A program made the translations under genes and the position numbers. This document shows, piece by piece, positions 16,298-25,286 of a DNA stretch of 64,000 nucleotides (the first letter of the stretch is position 1; the number at the start of each line of letters is the position of its first letter). This DNA is from Desulfovibrio psychrotolerans (lineage in GTDB: Bacteria; Desulfobacterota; Desulfovibrionia; Desulfovibrionales; Desulfovibrionaceae), in assembly GCF_013340305.1 (NCBI RefSeq), contig NZ_BLVP01000005.1, forward strand, positions 99,667 through 163,666, written 5' to 3'. The notes beneath the pieces were generated by a model that saw only the letters and a list, made by a program, of their open reading frames with translations, was not told where the DNA came from and did not search any database.

Positions 16298-17143
16298 TCA
16301 CTCTCCCGTCTCTGGGGGCGAAGAACCCGGCAAGCTCAGCCGGAACCGAAAATCCCTGTAGTTAAAATCCCCGGAACCAGCGGCACCGCTCTGACGCAGC
16401 CTTTCCATGCGCTCAATCCATTCCTTGTTGCGCCGGTCAAGCACAATATCCACCCGCCGGTTCATGCGCCTGCCTTCGGGCGTGTTTTCCGTCCAGCGCG
16501 GTCGGTTGCTGCCAAACGCTTCCACCGTAAGCGATTCCGTAGACATCCCCCTTCCCGTGAGGTAGCGGTAAATGCTCATCACGCGCAAAAAGGAAAGCTC
16601 CCATGCGGGCGAACGGGTCGGCAGGCTGCCCAGGTCCACCCGGTAATCCTCTCCCATCTCCTCCCGCAGGCCGGAGGTATGCCCCGCCAGCAGAAGCGGA
16701 TGGTTCACCCGCAGCAGCCACGGCAGCATACGGTTGATAAGCACCACACCTTCTTCGCTTAACTCTGCCGTTCCGGGCCGGAAGAGCACCTCATCGCTTA
16801 TGGAAAATATCTGCACATAGCTGTTTTCCTGAAAATTCAAATCCCCGCGCTGGTCGTCCCACAGCATTTCCTTAAGCGGTTCCAGCGAGTCGGTTTCCAT
16901 ATCCATGGCCCCCGGTTCAATAAGCCGGGTGTGGTGTCGCGGCGTTTTGGGGTTAAAGCTGCCAAGCCCCTCGCCAAAGGCACCGGAAATGGAATTCAGC
17001 ACCACCAGTTTGCGCCGCTCGTCAATAACCGCCATACTTACCAGCAGCACAAAGAACGTGAGCATCAGCGTCATCATGTCCGAGAAGGTGATGAGCCATG
17101 CCGGGGCGTCTCCGCCGCCTTTTTTCTTCTTGCGCTTTGCCAT
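16298..17143 (-). CDS. MotB-like OmpA-domain stator protein, first copy
   Basis: The 281-residue protein also starts with a Lys-rich tail and the helix AWLITFSDMMTLMLTFFVLL with TFSD, followed by a longer linker and an OmpA/MotB domain (LLAGHTSGLREE, SFLRVMSIYRYL, NRRVDIVLDR). Compared with the next gene the loop after AGHT differs (SGLREE instead of DNMPSA), so peptidoglycan recognition may differ. Two adjacent MotB-type genes after a single motA are a recurrent arrangement in Desulfovibrio; the pair could form heterodimers or alternative stators, which is inference. Confidence 0.9.
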   Translation of the reverse strand: MAKRKKKKGGGDAPAWLITFSDMMTLMLTFFVLLVSMAVIDERRKLVVLNSISGAFGEGLGSFNPKTPRHHTRLIEPGAMDMETDSLEPLKEMLWDDQRGDLNFQENSYVQIFSISDEVLFRPGTAELSEEGVVLINRMLPWLLRVNHPLLLAGHTSGLREEMGEDYRVDLGSLPTRSPAWELSFLRVMSIYRYLTGRGMSTESLTVEAFGSNRPRWTENTPEGRRMNRRVDIVLDRRNKEWIERMERLRQSGAAGSGDFNYRDFRFRLSLPGSSPPETGE

Positions 17144-17171
17144 GCCGGTCTGCCTGCTGCGTCTGCCTTTT

Positions 17172-17210
17172 GGGCTTGCCTGTTGGGCTTACCTGTTGGG
17201 ATTGCCGGCT
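17172..17210. repeat. Three 13-bp tandem repeats between motA and the first motB
   Basis: GGGCTTGCCTGTT (17172), GGGCTTACCTGTT (17185) and GGGATTGCCGGCT (17198) follow directly in the 113-bp gap. Confidence 0.7.
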
Positions 17211-17256
17211 GTCCCCGCCGGCTACACCCATCGGTTACACCCGTCCGTCATACCCG

Positions 17257-18018
17257 CTAGTCGCTGCTTTTGCGCTCCCTGGGCGGCTGGAAGCTGGAAA
17301 GCTTTTCCTGAATAATACGCGGGTTCTCCCCCTTGGAGATGGCCAGAATGCCTTCCATCTGCATCTCCTTGATGAGAATCTCGTCCTTGCTGCGCGATTT
17401 CAGCTTGCCCGCCATGGGGTTGAACACCAGGTTGGCCAGAATGGCCCCGTAAAAAGTCGTGATAAGCGCCACCGCCATGGCCGGGCCGATGGAACTGGGG
17501 TCGTTCATGGTCTGCAACATCTGCACAAGCCCGATAACCGTACCAATCATGCCAAGGGCCGGAGCATATTCGCCAAGGGCTTTCACAATGTCGTAGCCGT
17601 TTTCGTGGCGGCCCTCTATGTTGGCGATTTCCGTCTCCATAATTTCCTGAATGGCCGCAGGCTCCAGTCCGTCCACGGTAAGCTGCAGCCCCTTGCGCAG
17701 ATAGGCGTCATCAATCTCCTTGATAATGGGCTCAAGGGAAAGAATCCCCTCGCGGCGGGCGCGGTTGGCGTAGTCCATGAACTGTTCAATGATGGTGGAG
17801 GGGCTTTCCGACTTGGAGAACAGCGTCTTCTTGATAACGCCGGTCACGGAAAGCACCTTGCCGAGCGGGTAGTTCACCAACAATGCGCCGGTCGTGCCCC
17901 CCAGAACAATGGCCATGGACGCGCCGTCAATGAAGATGAACAAGCTGCTGCCCGACATGATGGCGGCCACCACAAGCCCGAATGACAGCACTATTCCCAG
18001 TATGGTTGCCAAATCCAT
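17257..18018 (-). CDS. motA: Flagellar motor stator protein MotA
   Basis: MotA is the four-helix inner-membrane stator subunit that pairs with MotB and touches FliG. The 253-residue protein has the N-terminal helices (LATILGIVLSFGLVVAAIMS), a large cytoplasmic loop and the conserved pair of C-terminal helices with the family motif ALGEYAPALGMIGTVIGLVQ and AVALITTFYGAILANLVFNP. It opens the motor/flagellar run and is separated from yggS by about 100 bp. Confidence 0.95.
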   Translation of the reverse strand: MDLATILGIVLSFGLVVAAIMSGSSLFIFIDGASMAIVLGGTTGALLVNYPLGKVLSVTGVIKKTLFSKSESPSTIIEQFMDYANRARREGILSLEPIIKEIDDAYLRKGLQLTVDGLEPAAIQEIMETEIANIEGRHENGYDIVKALGEYAPALGMIGTVIGLVQMLQTMNDPSSIGPAMAVALITTFYGAILANLVFNPMAGKLKSRSKDEILIKEMQMEGILAISKGENPRIIQEKLSSFQPPRERKSSD

Positions 18019-18117
18019 AAGATCAGTCTCTCTTTACCTGTCCAGACCGAACCGGCTGCATGCCGAAGCCCTATCCGCCGCAACACCTCTTTCCCGCGCA
18101 TTATGGCGCGCCGAAAA

Positions 18118-18876
18118 TCAGGCGTCCCGTGTACCAAAAATATCTGTTCCCACGCGCACCAGCGTGGCGCCCTGCGCAATAGCCTGCTCAAAATCGTGCG
18201 ACATGCCCATGGAAAGATGGGGCAGCGGCATACCCAGCCTGTGTTCCACGGCATCGCGTATGGTCCGCATATGCTCAAAAAATGGCGTAGCCATGTCGCC
18301 CGTGCAGTGAAACGGCGGCATGCACATAAAACCCTGCAGCCGCAGCAGGGGCATCTGCGCCACGTCTTCGGCAAGGGAGGCGGCATCCTCAATGGCAACG
18401 CCCGATTTTTGCGGCTCCCTGCCAATATTCACCTGAATGAGCACATCCTGCACTCCTGCCGGGGCACCTGTCTGCGTAACCGGCAGCATTGCCAAACGAT
18501 TTTGCATGTTCTGTGCCAACTTGAGCGAATCCACGGCATGGATAAGGGAAAACCTCCCCACCACATCCTTGGCCTTCTTGCTTTGCAGGTGGCCAATAAA
18601 ATGCCACTGCACCTGTCGCCCGGCCTCCCCGCCCATCAGGGAGCAAACCGCCTCCTGCTTGGCAAGGGCCTCCTGCACGTAACTTTCCCCGAACAGGGTA
18701 TGCCCCAGGGCTGCCAGCTCAGCCACGGCTTCCGCCGGATGCGTCTTGGAAACGGCAACCAGTGCCACCGCATCCTCCTGCCTTCCGGATGCGCGGGCAG
18801 CGGCACGCACCCTGTCGCGCACTTCCAGAAAACGCTGCCGCAACGCCGCAGCCTGTTTTTCTTCCATCATCGCCAT
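18118..18876 (-). CDS. yggS: YggS-family pyridoxal phosphate homeostasis protein
   Basis: YggS/PLPBP binds PLP in a TIM-barrel like that of alanine racemase and buffers vitamin B6 and amino-acid pools; it has no known catalytic turnover. The 252-residue protein shows the PLP-lysine segment LVAVSKTHPAE (about Lys44), FGESYVQEAL, WHFIGHLQSKKAK, and the C-terminal LSMGMSHDFEQAI with GTLVRVGTDIFG-like ending. AAAGGA lies 10 nt before ATG 18876; in-frame ATGs two and three codons later are alternatives. Confidence 0.95.
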   Translation of the reverse strand: MAMMEEKQAAALRQRFLEVRDRVRAAARASGRQEDAVALVAVSKTHPAEAVAELAALGHTLFGESYVQEALAKQEAVCSLMGGEAGRQVQWHFIGHLQSKKAKDVVGRFSLIHAVDSLKLAQNMQNRLAMLPVTQTGAPAGVQDVLIQVNIGREPQKSGVAIEDAASLAEDVAQMPLLRLQGFMCMPPFHCTGDMATPFFEHMRTIRDAVEHRLGMPLPHLSMGMSHDFEQAIAQGATLVRVGTDIFGTRDA

Positions 18877-18893
18877 TACGTCTCGGTTCCTTT

Positions 18894-18989
18894 AGAGCGG
18901 GCCTCGTCTAGAGCAGTATTTATCCGGAGCAGGCTTTATCCAGAGCAGGCTTTATCCAGAGCAGTCTTCGTCTGGAGCAGTCTTCATCA
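18894..18989. repeat. Six 16-bp tandem repeats upstream of yggS
   Basis: Units of the form AGAGCAGGCTTTATCC begin at 18894, 18910, 18926, 18942, 18958 and 18974, with increasing divergence at the edges. The array sits between era's terminator and the yggS start. Confidence 0.85.
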
Positions 18990-19017
18990 GGCCCGGCAGG
19001 AAAACCGGGGCAAGCCT

Positions 19018-19046
19018 GAAAAAAAGGGCGGCTTTCGGCCGCCCCT
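19018..19046 (-). terminator. Intrinsic terminator after era
   Basis: GGGCGGC (19026-19032) pairs with GCCGCCC (19038-19044); the seven A residues at 19019-19025 give a U-run on the minus strand. Confidence 0.9.
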
Positions 19047-19057
19047 TACGACTGTTG

Positions 19058-19972
19058 CTATGAGGACAGCCCGAGCATGCGCAAAAAGCCAATATCCTCG
19101 GTCCACCCTTCGCGAATCTTCACCCACAGTTCCAGGTGCACCTTCTTGCCGGTCATCTCCTGCAGCTCCTTGCGGGCAGCCGTGCCCACACTCTTCAGGT
19201 TCTGTCCGCCCTTGCCTATAACCATGGCCTTGTGCGTCTTGCGGGCAACGTAAATAATGGCGTTCACAATAATGCGGTCGCCCGTGTCCTCCCACTTTTC
19301 AATCTCCACGGCCGTATAATACGGCAACTCCTGCCGCAGGTCGAGGAAGAGCTTCTCGCGCACCACTTCCGCAGCCATAAAGCGCAGCGGCATGGTAGAA
19401 AGCTGATCGGCAGGATACAGGGGCGGGCTTACGGGCAGCCTGCTTTGTATGAATTGCAGCACGGCAGTCAGTCCGTCCGCGTTCTTGGCGGAAACGGGAA
19501 ACACCTCCGCATTGGGCCACAGCTTGCTCAGCCGTTCCAGCAGCGGAAGCATCTTGGCCTTGTCCCGGAACAGGTCCACCTTGTTCACCACCACTGCAAC
19601 GGGACGCGTCTCGTTCAGAATGGCTTCGCTCAGCGGCTCAATGTCGTTGTCAAAAAAGTCCGGCTTGCGGATGTACAGGTCAGAATCCAGCACCACCATC
19701 ACCACGTCCGCCCCGCTCATGGCCTGCCATGCGGTCTGCAGCAGCAACTTGTTCATCTTGCCGCGCAGCTGGTGAATCCCCGGGGTGTCCATGAAGATTA
19801 TCTGGCTGTCCGGCCGGGAAAGAATGCCGCTTATCTGGTGCCGGGTGGTCTGCGGCTTGGGGGTCACTATGGCCACCTTCTGCCCCAAAAAGGCGTTCAG
19901 CAGCGTAGATTTGCCCGCATTGGGCGGGCCCATCATGGCCACCCATCCGCAACGGTGTTCTGTTTCGCTCAT
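19058..19972 (-). CDS. era: GTPase Era
   Basis: Era is an essential GTPase that binds 16S rRNA near its 3' end and helps 30S assembly. The 304-residue protein has the G1 motif GPPNAGKST, switch region [13 protein letters not shown]3 DTPGIHQ, G4 NKVD, G5 SAKN, and a C-terminal type-II KH domain with [21 protein letters not shown] 19972 is preferred because GAGGAG lies about 10 nt upstream; ATG 20002 would add ten atypical residues. It has its own terminator and is separated from yggS by a repeat array. Confidence 0.96.
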   Translation of the reverse strand: MSETEHRCGWVAMMGPPNAGKSTLLNAFLGQKVAIVTPKPQTTRHQISGILSRPDSQIIFMDTPGIHQLRGKMNKLLLQTAWQAMSGADVVMVVLDSDLYIRKPDFFDNDIEPLSEAILNETRPVAVVVNKVDLFRDKAKMLPLLERLSKLWPNAEVFPVSAKNADGLTAVLQFIQSRLPVSPPLYPADQLSTMPLRFMAAEVVREKLFLDLRQELPYYTAVEIEKWEDTGDRIIVNAIIYVARKTHKAMVIGKGGQNLKSVGTAARKELQEMTGKKVHLELWVKIREGWTEDIGFLRMLGLSS

Positions 19973-20240
19973 TGTATATGGTCTCCTCATCGGAAATAGC
20001 ATGGGAATGTGTGCTCCGGGGCGGAATACCCGCCTGCCGGGTGCAAATCGGGGTGCGTCCCCTCATACGTCCGGGTACGGCCCGGAAACGGCGTAGGCAC
20101 ACTGGCGGAACAGCCCGCCACGGTGCATGGCGGCTTACTGCAACCATTTTTGTCTCGGCAGATCGTGCCGCAGCATACCGGAACGCGCATGTTTCACATG
20201 ACATACCGGAAAGTCAAGCTGGCCGCCATCATAATATACG

Positions 20241-20272
20241 AAAAGCCGGGAATGCGTCCTGCATTCCCGGCT
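20241..20272 (-). terminator. Intrinsic terminator for the 20.3-21.3 kb minus-strand genes
   Basis: AGCCGGGAATGC (20244-20255) pairs perfectly with GCATTCCCGGCT (20261-20272); the AAAA before it becomes UUUU on the minus strand. Confidence 0.85.
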
Positions 20273-20300
20273 GTGCCATGCAACTATTCCGGAGGAGAAA

Positions 20301-20651
20301 CTATCCTTGTTTGCTCACGAACTGGCTGTGCAGGCCATCGCCCCGCACCGCCTGCCGGTACCCCTGAAGGCGGGCCGAATGCTTTTTGGTTTTCTGAAGC
20401 TCGCTCTTGAGCGAGGCATGGAGCTTTCTGGCTTCTTCCGTAAGCAGCCCCTGCATGGATTGCAGCTTGAGCAGCTTGTCCTGCAGGGCGTCCAGCGCCA
20501 CGCCTTCACGCTTTTCCCACGCCATGGATATAAGGCCGCTGCGCCGCTGGGCGTTTTCATCGGCAAAATCCACATCCCCCGCAGCAAGTGCGTGCAGTTC
20601 CTGTTCGCCAAGGGACAGGGCCTGATCAAGCAGTGAAAGGCTGTCGGCCAT
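20301..20651 (-). CDS. Small helical protein, FlgN/FliT-like flagellar chaperone candidate
   Basis: The 116-residue protein is predicted to be nearly all helix (LSLLDQALSLGEQELHALAA, then LQDKLLKLQSMQGLLTEEAR and a basic C-terminus). Length and heptad-like pattern resemble flagellar secretion chaperones of the FlgN/FliT type, which hold late export substrates in the cytoplasm. No diagnostic motif proves it. It is 4 bp downstream of the 201-residue unknown protein, so the two are co-transcribed, and it ends just before a terminator. AAGGGG precedes the ATG. Confidence 0.55.
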   Translation of the reverse strand: MADSLSLLDQALSLGEQELHALAAGDVDFADENAQRRSGLISMAWEKREGVALDALQDKLLKLQSMQGLLTEEARKLHASLKSELQKTKKHSARLQGYRQAVRGDGLHSQFVSKQG

Positions 20652-20655
20652 GATA

Positions 20656-21261
20656 TTACCCCTTGTTCACCTTGCGGATATCTTCGCGCAGCAGGTGAAT
20701 AACGTTCTTCCAGCGATCGGTGGCAGGAACGAATTCATATTCCAGCAGGTCCGCCAGCAGAATCCAGTCCTCATTTTCCATCACCTCGGTCATTTCACCG
20801 AACAGATCGGAAATTTCTTCCACCCCGCTGTTAAAGGCGGCATGGTCCTTCAGCGTAAACTCGCTGCGCAGCACACCGATCATACCCAGGAAGTCACGCA
20901 CAACCTGCAAGAGATCCTGATACATTTCCAGAGCTTCGGTGTCGTCTGCCTGACGGAACAGGTCCGCCACATGGCGCGCGCCGTCACCCATAATCTGCAC
21001 CACCTTGTACAGCTCACGGGTTATGCTCATGGCCATTTCCCCAACGGGAACGCTGATGATTTCCAGCGAGGAAATCTCAGAGGCTTCAATGTCTTCGGCC
21101 TGATGGGGATAAATTTCCGAGAACGGCTCGTTGTTCACCAACACATCGGTAACGATGCGGTTTTCCATCGTTCCGTTCTCCATCACCTTCACAAGAATCT
21201 CTTCCAGGTTCGCAAAGCTGGCAACCTGCATATCACTGTGCTGACCATCAATAACAATCAT
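20656..21261 (-). CDS. Unknown 201-residue protein, acidic, helical
   Basis: I do not recognise a family. The protein starts MIVIDGQHSDMQVASFANLE and is acidic, mainly helical in its second half, with no signal peptide, membrane helix, cysteine motif or nucleotide-binding site. ATG 21261 has an excellent AGGAGGG Shine-Dalgarno sequence; the frame extends to 21330 but that extension runs through a 19-bp palindrome and is probably not translated. It is coupled to the FlgN/FliT-like gene (4-bp gap), so a role in flagellar assembly is a guess from context only. Confidence 0.7.
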   Translation of the reverse strand: MIVIDGQHSDMQVASFANLEEILVKVMENGTMENRIVTDVLVNNEPFSEIYPHQAEDIEASEISSLEIISVPVGEMAMSITRELYKVVQIMGDGARHVADLFRQADDTEALEMYQDLLQVVRDFLGMIGVLRSEFTLKDHAAFNSGVEEISDLFGEMTEVMENEDWILLADLLEYEFVPATDRWKNVIHLLREDIRKVNKG

Positions 21262-21311
21262 AGCTTCCCTCCTGATACTGCCCGAGCGGGCCAGAATTTT
21301 CCGGTTTGCCG

Positions 21312-21330
21312 ATGAATATTCAATATTCAT
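21312..21330. promoter_or_regulatory. Perfect 19-bp AT-rich palindrome, operator candidate
   Basis: ATGAATATT-C-AATATTCAT is a perfect inverted repeat with 9-bp arms around one base, in an otherwise GC-rich region. It lies 51-69 bp upstream of the ATG of the 201-residue unknown gene, the right place for a dimeric regulator to bind. Confidence 0.55.
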
Positions 21331-21379
21331 GCCACAAAAGGAACATCAGGAGAAAACGCCGTGCGCCTGCGCACGGGCA

Positions 21380-23029
21380 TCAGGCTTCCGCCCCCTGCGC
21401 CCATGCCGCCATAAGCACGGCATACTGCTGCGCCAGCGCGAGCATGGCAGGCAAATCGCCCCCGGCTTCCTGCGATTCGCACATCCACAGATACCCCAGC
21501 ACATTAAAATACGCGCTGTTGTCCCATAGGGTCTGCAACCGTTGCCACGTGCCCAAAAACCGCTGCTTGGCCATGTCCGTGGGCCGTGCTGCCAGCAGCT
21601 TGCCCTGTTCGGCCAGCAGGTGCAGCAGTTGCGATGCCTGCAAAATTTCCCGCCGCACCGTTTCCCCCGCCTGTGCAGAAAGGCCGCAGGGGCGCATCGG
21701 CGGCACAATGGCGCGCACCGGCGTATCGCCCCGCGCCAGCGAGGCCGATGGACGGTCAAGAAATTGACTGTAAAAATGCCGCTGCAGGCGCACCCACTGT
21801 GTGCGGTCCGTCTCCTCGTGCCCGGAAAGGGAGGCAAGGTCCATGCCGCCGTCCGTCCCACGCCGTGCCACCCACACCCGCGCCTCGCCCGTGCCGGGGT
21901 CGCGCCATGCGCCCTGCTCAAGCCACGCGTCCGCAAGCGAAAACACTGTCTGCGCAGAAACGCGGGAGCGGCAGGCGTGCTCATACGGGCACGGCTTGCC
22001 GAACGGGCACGGATGACAGTCCATAGCCGGCTCAAGGCTGCAACTGCCTTCCAGATACGGCCCCGTGTCCCACGGCTGCGCGGTGGCAAGAAACACCGCC
22101 AGCACAGGCACACCCAGCCCTGCGGCAAGGTGCATGGTCCCGGTGTCGTTGCTCGCCAGCAGCCGCATACGCCTGAGAACGGCAGCCAGCACGGGCAGCT
22201 CTGTCCTGCCTATGAGGCTCAGGTGCGGTTCCGTTGCAGACGCGGCGTAGCGTTCGCCCAGATGCGCCTCGCTCCCTGCCCCCAGCAATACGGGCAGCAG
22301 GCGGCGGCTGCGCCACAGCATATCGCCCAGCGCGGCAAAATGCGCCACGGGCCAACGGCGGCGGTCTTCGCTGGCTCCCAGTTGCAGGGCCACAAACCCC
22401 TGAATCTCCGCCCCGCCGGGTGCCGTGGCAAGCAGGGCATCCGCCGCTTCCGTGTGTCCGGGCTGCGGTGTCCGCAGGCAAAAAACGCGCTCCCCCGCAC
22501 CGGGCAGACCATCCAGCCCCGCCGCCTTCCAATACAGGTCCACCAGATTGAACGGGCTGCACCCACGCAGCCGGGTGGATGCCTGCAAAAACGTGCTCCA
22601 CGGGTCGCTGTTCATCCCGAACCCGTAAGCGTCCAGCCCGAACCCGCGCAGCACGGCCCGGTTCGCTCCCGGTCCCTCCGTCTCCCCGGCAGGCAATGCC
22701 CGGTGCAAAACCAGGTGCGACGCCAGCAGGCGCACACTGAGGGTGGCGGTCAGGTTCAGCACCTCGTCCGCTTCAAAGGCGGCGGCTTCCCCGCTCCACC
22801 GCCATAACCTGCCCAGTGCACCGCGCCAGTCGGCATCCAGTGCCGCCAGCAGCCCGCCCCCCGCGAGCGGGTATACGGCGTCCACATCACGCAGCAGGTC
22901 CGTGGCCGGGGCAAAATTATCCAGACAGACCAGCCCCACCCTGCGCCCGGTGCGCGCAAAGCCGGAAATCACCGGCTGCGTCTGCAGCAGGTCGCCGAAT
23001 CGGGTCAGGTTCACGAGCAGCGTATTCAT
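21380..23029 (-). CDS. Glycosyltransferase family 9 (heptosyltransferase-like) protein
   Basis: GT9 enzymes transfer heptose or related sugars from a nucleotide donor, usually to lipopolysaccharide core or, in some bacteria, to proteins. The 549-residue protein has the N-terminal GT-B fold start LLVNLTRFGDLLQTQPVISG, and the C-terminal donor-binding segment VALQLGASEDRRRWPVAHFA, LLASNDTGTMHLAAGLGVPV and VFLATAQPWDTGPY, followed by a Cys-rich DCHPCPFGKPCPYEHACRS typical of this family. About 200 additional residues of unassigned, partly helical sequence follow. ATG 23029 (MNTLLVN) is chosen because it begins right at the conserved fold; upstream codons look non-coding. Its place beside flagellar accessory genes allows a role in surface glycan or flagellin modification, but this is inference. 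Confidence 0.85.
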   Translation of the reverse strand: MNTLLVNLTRFGDLLQTQPVISGFARTGRRVGLVCLDNFAPATDLLRDVDAVYPLAGGGLLAALDADWRGALGRLWRWSGEAAAFEADEVLNLTATLSVRLLASHLVLHRALPAGETEGPGANRAVLRGFGLDAYGFGMNSDPWSTFLQASTRLRGCSPFNLVDLYWKAAGLDGLPGAGERVFCLRTPQPGHTEAADALLATAPGGAEIQGFVALQLGASEDRRRWPVAHFAALGDMLWRSRRLLPVLLGAGSEAHLGERYAASATEPHLSLIGRTELPVLAAVLRRMRLLASNDTGTMHLAAGLGVPVLAVFLATAQPWDTGPYLEGSCSLEPAMDCHPCPFGKPCPYEHACRSRVSAQTVFSLADAWLEQGAWRDPGTGEARVWVARRGTDGGMDLASLSGHEETDRTQWVRLQRHFYSQFLDRPSASLARGDTPVRAIVPPMRPCGLSAQAGETVRREILQASQLLHLLAEQGKLLAARPTDMAKQRFLGTWQRLQTLWDNSAYFNVLGYLWMCESQEAGGDLPAMLALAQQYAVLMAAWAQGAEA

Positions 23030-23151
23030 GGGACCCCGCATCATGCGGTAACAGGTTGCCCTTCTCCCGGAGACAATGACAAAAAGCCGCGCCGCAGGCA
23101 ACGTCCGCAAAAGACAACGCCCGCAGCAGGCCGTTCCGGCAGAGGCAACAA

Positions 23152-23172
23152 GGCCCGGAGAGCGTCCGGGCC
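23152..23172 (-). terminator. Weak terminator-like hairpin between ktrA and the GT9 gene
   Basis: GGCCCGGA (23152-23159) pairs with TCCGGGCC (23165-23172). The following minus-strand bases are only TTGTTGCC, so termination would be partial. Confidence 0.4.
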
Positions 23173-23224
23173 GGAAAAACGGGGCAGCCGGTGCCGGGCC
23201 GCAACAGAAAAGAGACAACGCACC

Positions 23225-23878
23225 TTACGATACCAGCCGCAGGATATCGGCCTCCTTGCCTATGGCGGCAAGGGTATCCCCCTGCAGCAGCACCCTGTCC
23301 GCCGCAGGCACAAAGGAATAATCCTGCTCACCCTTGGGCCGGATAGCCACCACCATTATGCCCTGTGCCGTCAGTTGCAGTTCCATGAGCGATTGGCCCG
23401 CCCAGTTGTTCACTTCCAGTTCCTGCAACAGCACCCCGCCGCCCAGTTGCAGCATGTCCAGCATGCCGGGATTGGCGATGCGGTGCGCCAGCGTCAGGGC
23501 GGCGTCATGCTCCGGCTGAATGACATTTTCCACCCCCAGCCGGGTGAGTATCTTTTTATGCTCCGGAGTAATGGCCTTAACAGCCAGCTTGCGCACTCCC
23601 ATCTCCAGCAGATTGAACACAATGAGAATGGAAGCCTCCATAGAAGACCCCACACTCACCACCACAAGATCCAGATCCTGAAAACGCAGCTGCCGCAACA
23701 CGGCACTGTCCTTGGCATCGGCAATGTACACATGCGCCAGCAGGCTCTGCGCCTGCCGCACCCTGTTCTCGCTGCCGTCCACCCCCACCACCGAGTGTCC
23801 CCGCTCCTCAAGGGCAATCGCCAGCGGCAGGCCAAACTTGCCAAGCCCTATCACGCCTACTTCCATTTTCTTTTTCAT
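23225..23878 (-). CDS. ktrA: KtrA/TrkA-type potassium uptake regulatory subunit
   Basis: KtrA is a cytoplasmic ring-forming protein that gates the KtrB channel in response to ATP/ADP or NAD(H). The 217-residue protein has an N-terminal RCK-N Rossmann domain (GVIGLGKFGLPLAIALEERG, VVGVDGSENR, DAKDSAVLRQL, VVSVGSSMEASI) and a C-terminal RCK-C domain (GQSLMELQLTAQGIMVVAIR, LQGDTLAAIG). It follows ktrB by 16 bp, forming a two-gene operon. Confidence 0.95.
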   Translation of the reverse strand: MKKKMEVGVIGLGKFGLPLAIALEERGHSVVGVDGSENRVRQAQSLLAHVYIADAKDSAVLRQLRFQDLDLVVVSVGSSMEASILIVFNLLEMGVRKLAVKAITPEHKKILTRLGVENVIQPEHDAALTLAHRIANPGMLDMLQLGGGVLLQELEVNNWAGQSLMELQLTAQGIMVVAIRPKGEQDYSFVPAADRVLLQGDTLAAIGKEADILRLVS

Positions 23879-23894
23879 GGCATTTCCTGCGCCG

Positions 23895-25286
23895 CTAGCC
23901 CACGGGCATGTCGCCTTCCGGCCAGCGGTAACGGGTTTCCGTCTGCATGTGCTGCAAGAGCGTCAGCAGCCATATGGGGCCTATGCGCCCCACAAACATA
24001 AGCACGGCAAGGCATATCTTGCCCGGCGGCGACAAATCAGGGGTTATCCCCGTGCTCAGTCCCACAGTGCCAAAGGCTGAAATGGCCTCGAACAAATAGT
24101 CCGCCAACTGCCCCCGCACCTCCCGGTGCGGCAGGTTCCCCCCCTCTGAAACGGAAAGGAACAGCACAGCCAGCAACACCGCGCACGAGGCGCAGAAAAA
24201 AAGCGCAAACGCCTTCTTCAGGTTCTCCGCAGGCACGGCCCGCCCGGCCACCACCGTCTGCCCCCGTCCCCTGAACTGGGCCAGCATAAAGGCCCACAGC
24301 ACACGCACCGTCGTTGTCTTTATGCCGCCCGCACAGGAACCGGGTGAACCGCCCACAAACATGAGCAGCATCATGATGAGCAGCGAAACATTGGTCATGT
24401 TGCCGATATCCAGCGTGTTGAATCCCGCCGTACGGCACGAAACCGACTGGAACAGCGCCCCAAGGGCCGTGTCTGCCACAGAGTGCCCCTGCGTGCCCCC
24501 GACCATCTCCGAACCAAATATCAACACCGCGCCGCCAAAGGTAAACAGGGCAGATGTCCCCAGCACCACGCGCGAGGGGTAGCTGAGACCGCGCCTTCCA
24601 AAGCGCACCCCGCGCGCCAGAAGCAGGCATTCGTCAAGCACCGCAAAGCCCACCCCGCCGAAGGTGATGAGCAGCATGAACACAATGTTCATGCCCACGG
24701 CCCCCTGCCACTGCATGAGGCTGTCCGGAAAGAGCGAAAAGCCCGCGTTGCAGAAGGCGGAAACAGCATGGAACAGTGCCCCGAACAACCCCATCCCTTC
24801 AGGTGCAAGAGCATAGATAAGTGCCGCGCCCGCCAGTTCAATGACAAGCACCGTCCGCACCACGCGGATGAGGAACCTGCCCAGATGAAAGGAGGGGTCC
24901 TGCAGCAGAGCCTGCCCCACGGCAAGACGGTCGGTGAGCGAAACCCGGCGCCGCCACAGATAAAAGACAAGGCTGGTATAGGTCATCAGGCCCAGCCCTC
25001 CCAGTTGAAACAACCCCATGAGCACCCAATGCCCTTCCGGGCTGAAGGCTGTGCCCGTGTCCACCGTAACCAGTCCCGTCACGCATACGGCAGACGTGGC
25101 CATGAACAGGGCGTCCGTCCACGGCAGGCCATGGGGCAGAATGGCTGTGGCACGCAGGAGAACGGTGCCTGCAAGAATCGCCAGTATGAAGGTGCCCACC
25201 GGCAGAAAGAAGGGCAATACGGATTTTCCTCGCATGGCGGAACACATACGCCTAATGTGCCTGCGGGGCAAGAGCAGCCGAATCAT
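23895..25286 (-). CDS. ktrB: KtrB/TrkH-type potassium transporter
   Basis: KtrB is the membrane subunit of a K+ uptake system with four pore loops. The 463-residue protein is strongly hydrophobic and shows pore-related segments ALFMATSAVCVTGLVTVDTG, ALFHAVSAFCNAGFSLFPDS, ALFQSVSCRTAGFNTLD and ISAFGTVGLSTGITPDLS, each with the filter glycine expected for this family. ATG 25286 follows GGAG with 6-nt spacing; the ATG seven codons upstream is less likely. Confidence 0.95.
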   Translation of the reverse strand: MIRLLLPRRHIRRMCSAMRGKSVLPFFLPVGTFILAILAGTVLLRATAILPHGLPWTDALFMATSAVCVTGLVTVDTGTAFSPEGHWVLMGLFQLGGLGLMTYTSLVFYLWRRRVSLTDRLAVGQALLQDPSFHLGRFLIRVVRTVLVIELAGAALIYALAPEGMGLFGALFHAVSAFCNAGFSLFPDSLMQWQGAVGMNIVFMLLITFGGVGFAVLDECLLLARGVRFGRRGLSYPSRVVLGTSALFTFGGAVLIFGSEMVGGTQGHSVADTALGALFQSVSCRTAGFNTLDIGNMTNVSLLIMMLLMFVGGSPGSCAGGIKTTTVRVLWAFMLAQFRGRGQTVVAGRAVPAENLKKAFALFFCASCAVLLAVLFLSVSEGGNLPHREVRGQLADYLFEAISAFGTVGLSTGITPDLSPPGKICLAVLMFVGRIGPIWLLTLLQHMQTETRYRWPEGDMPVG

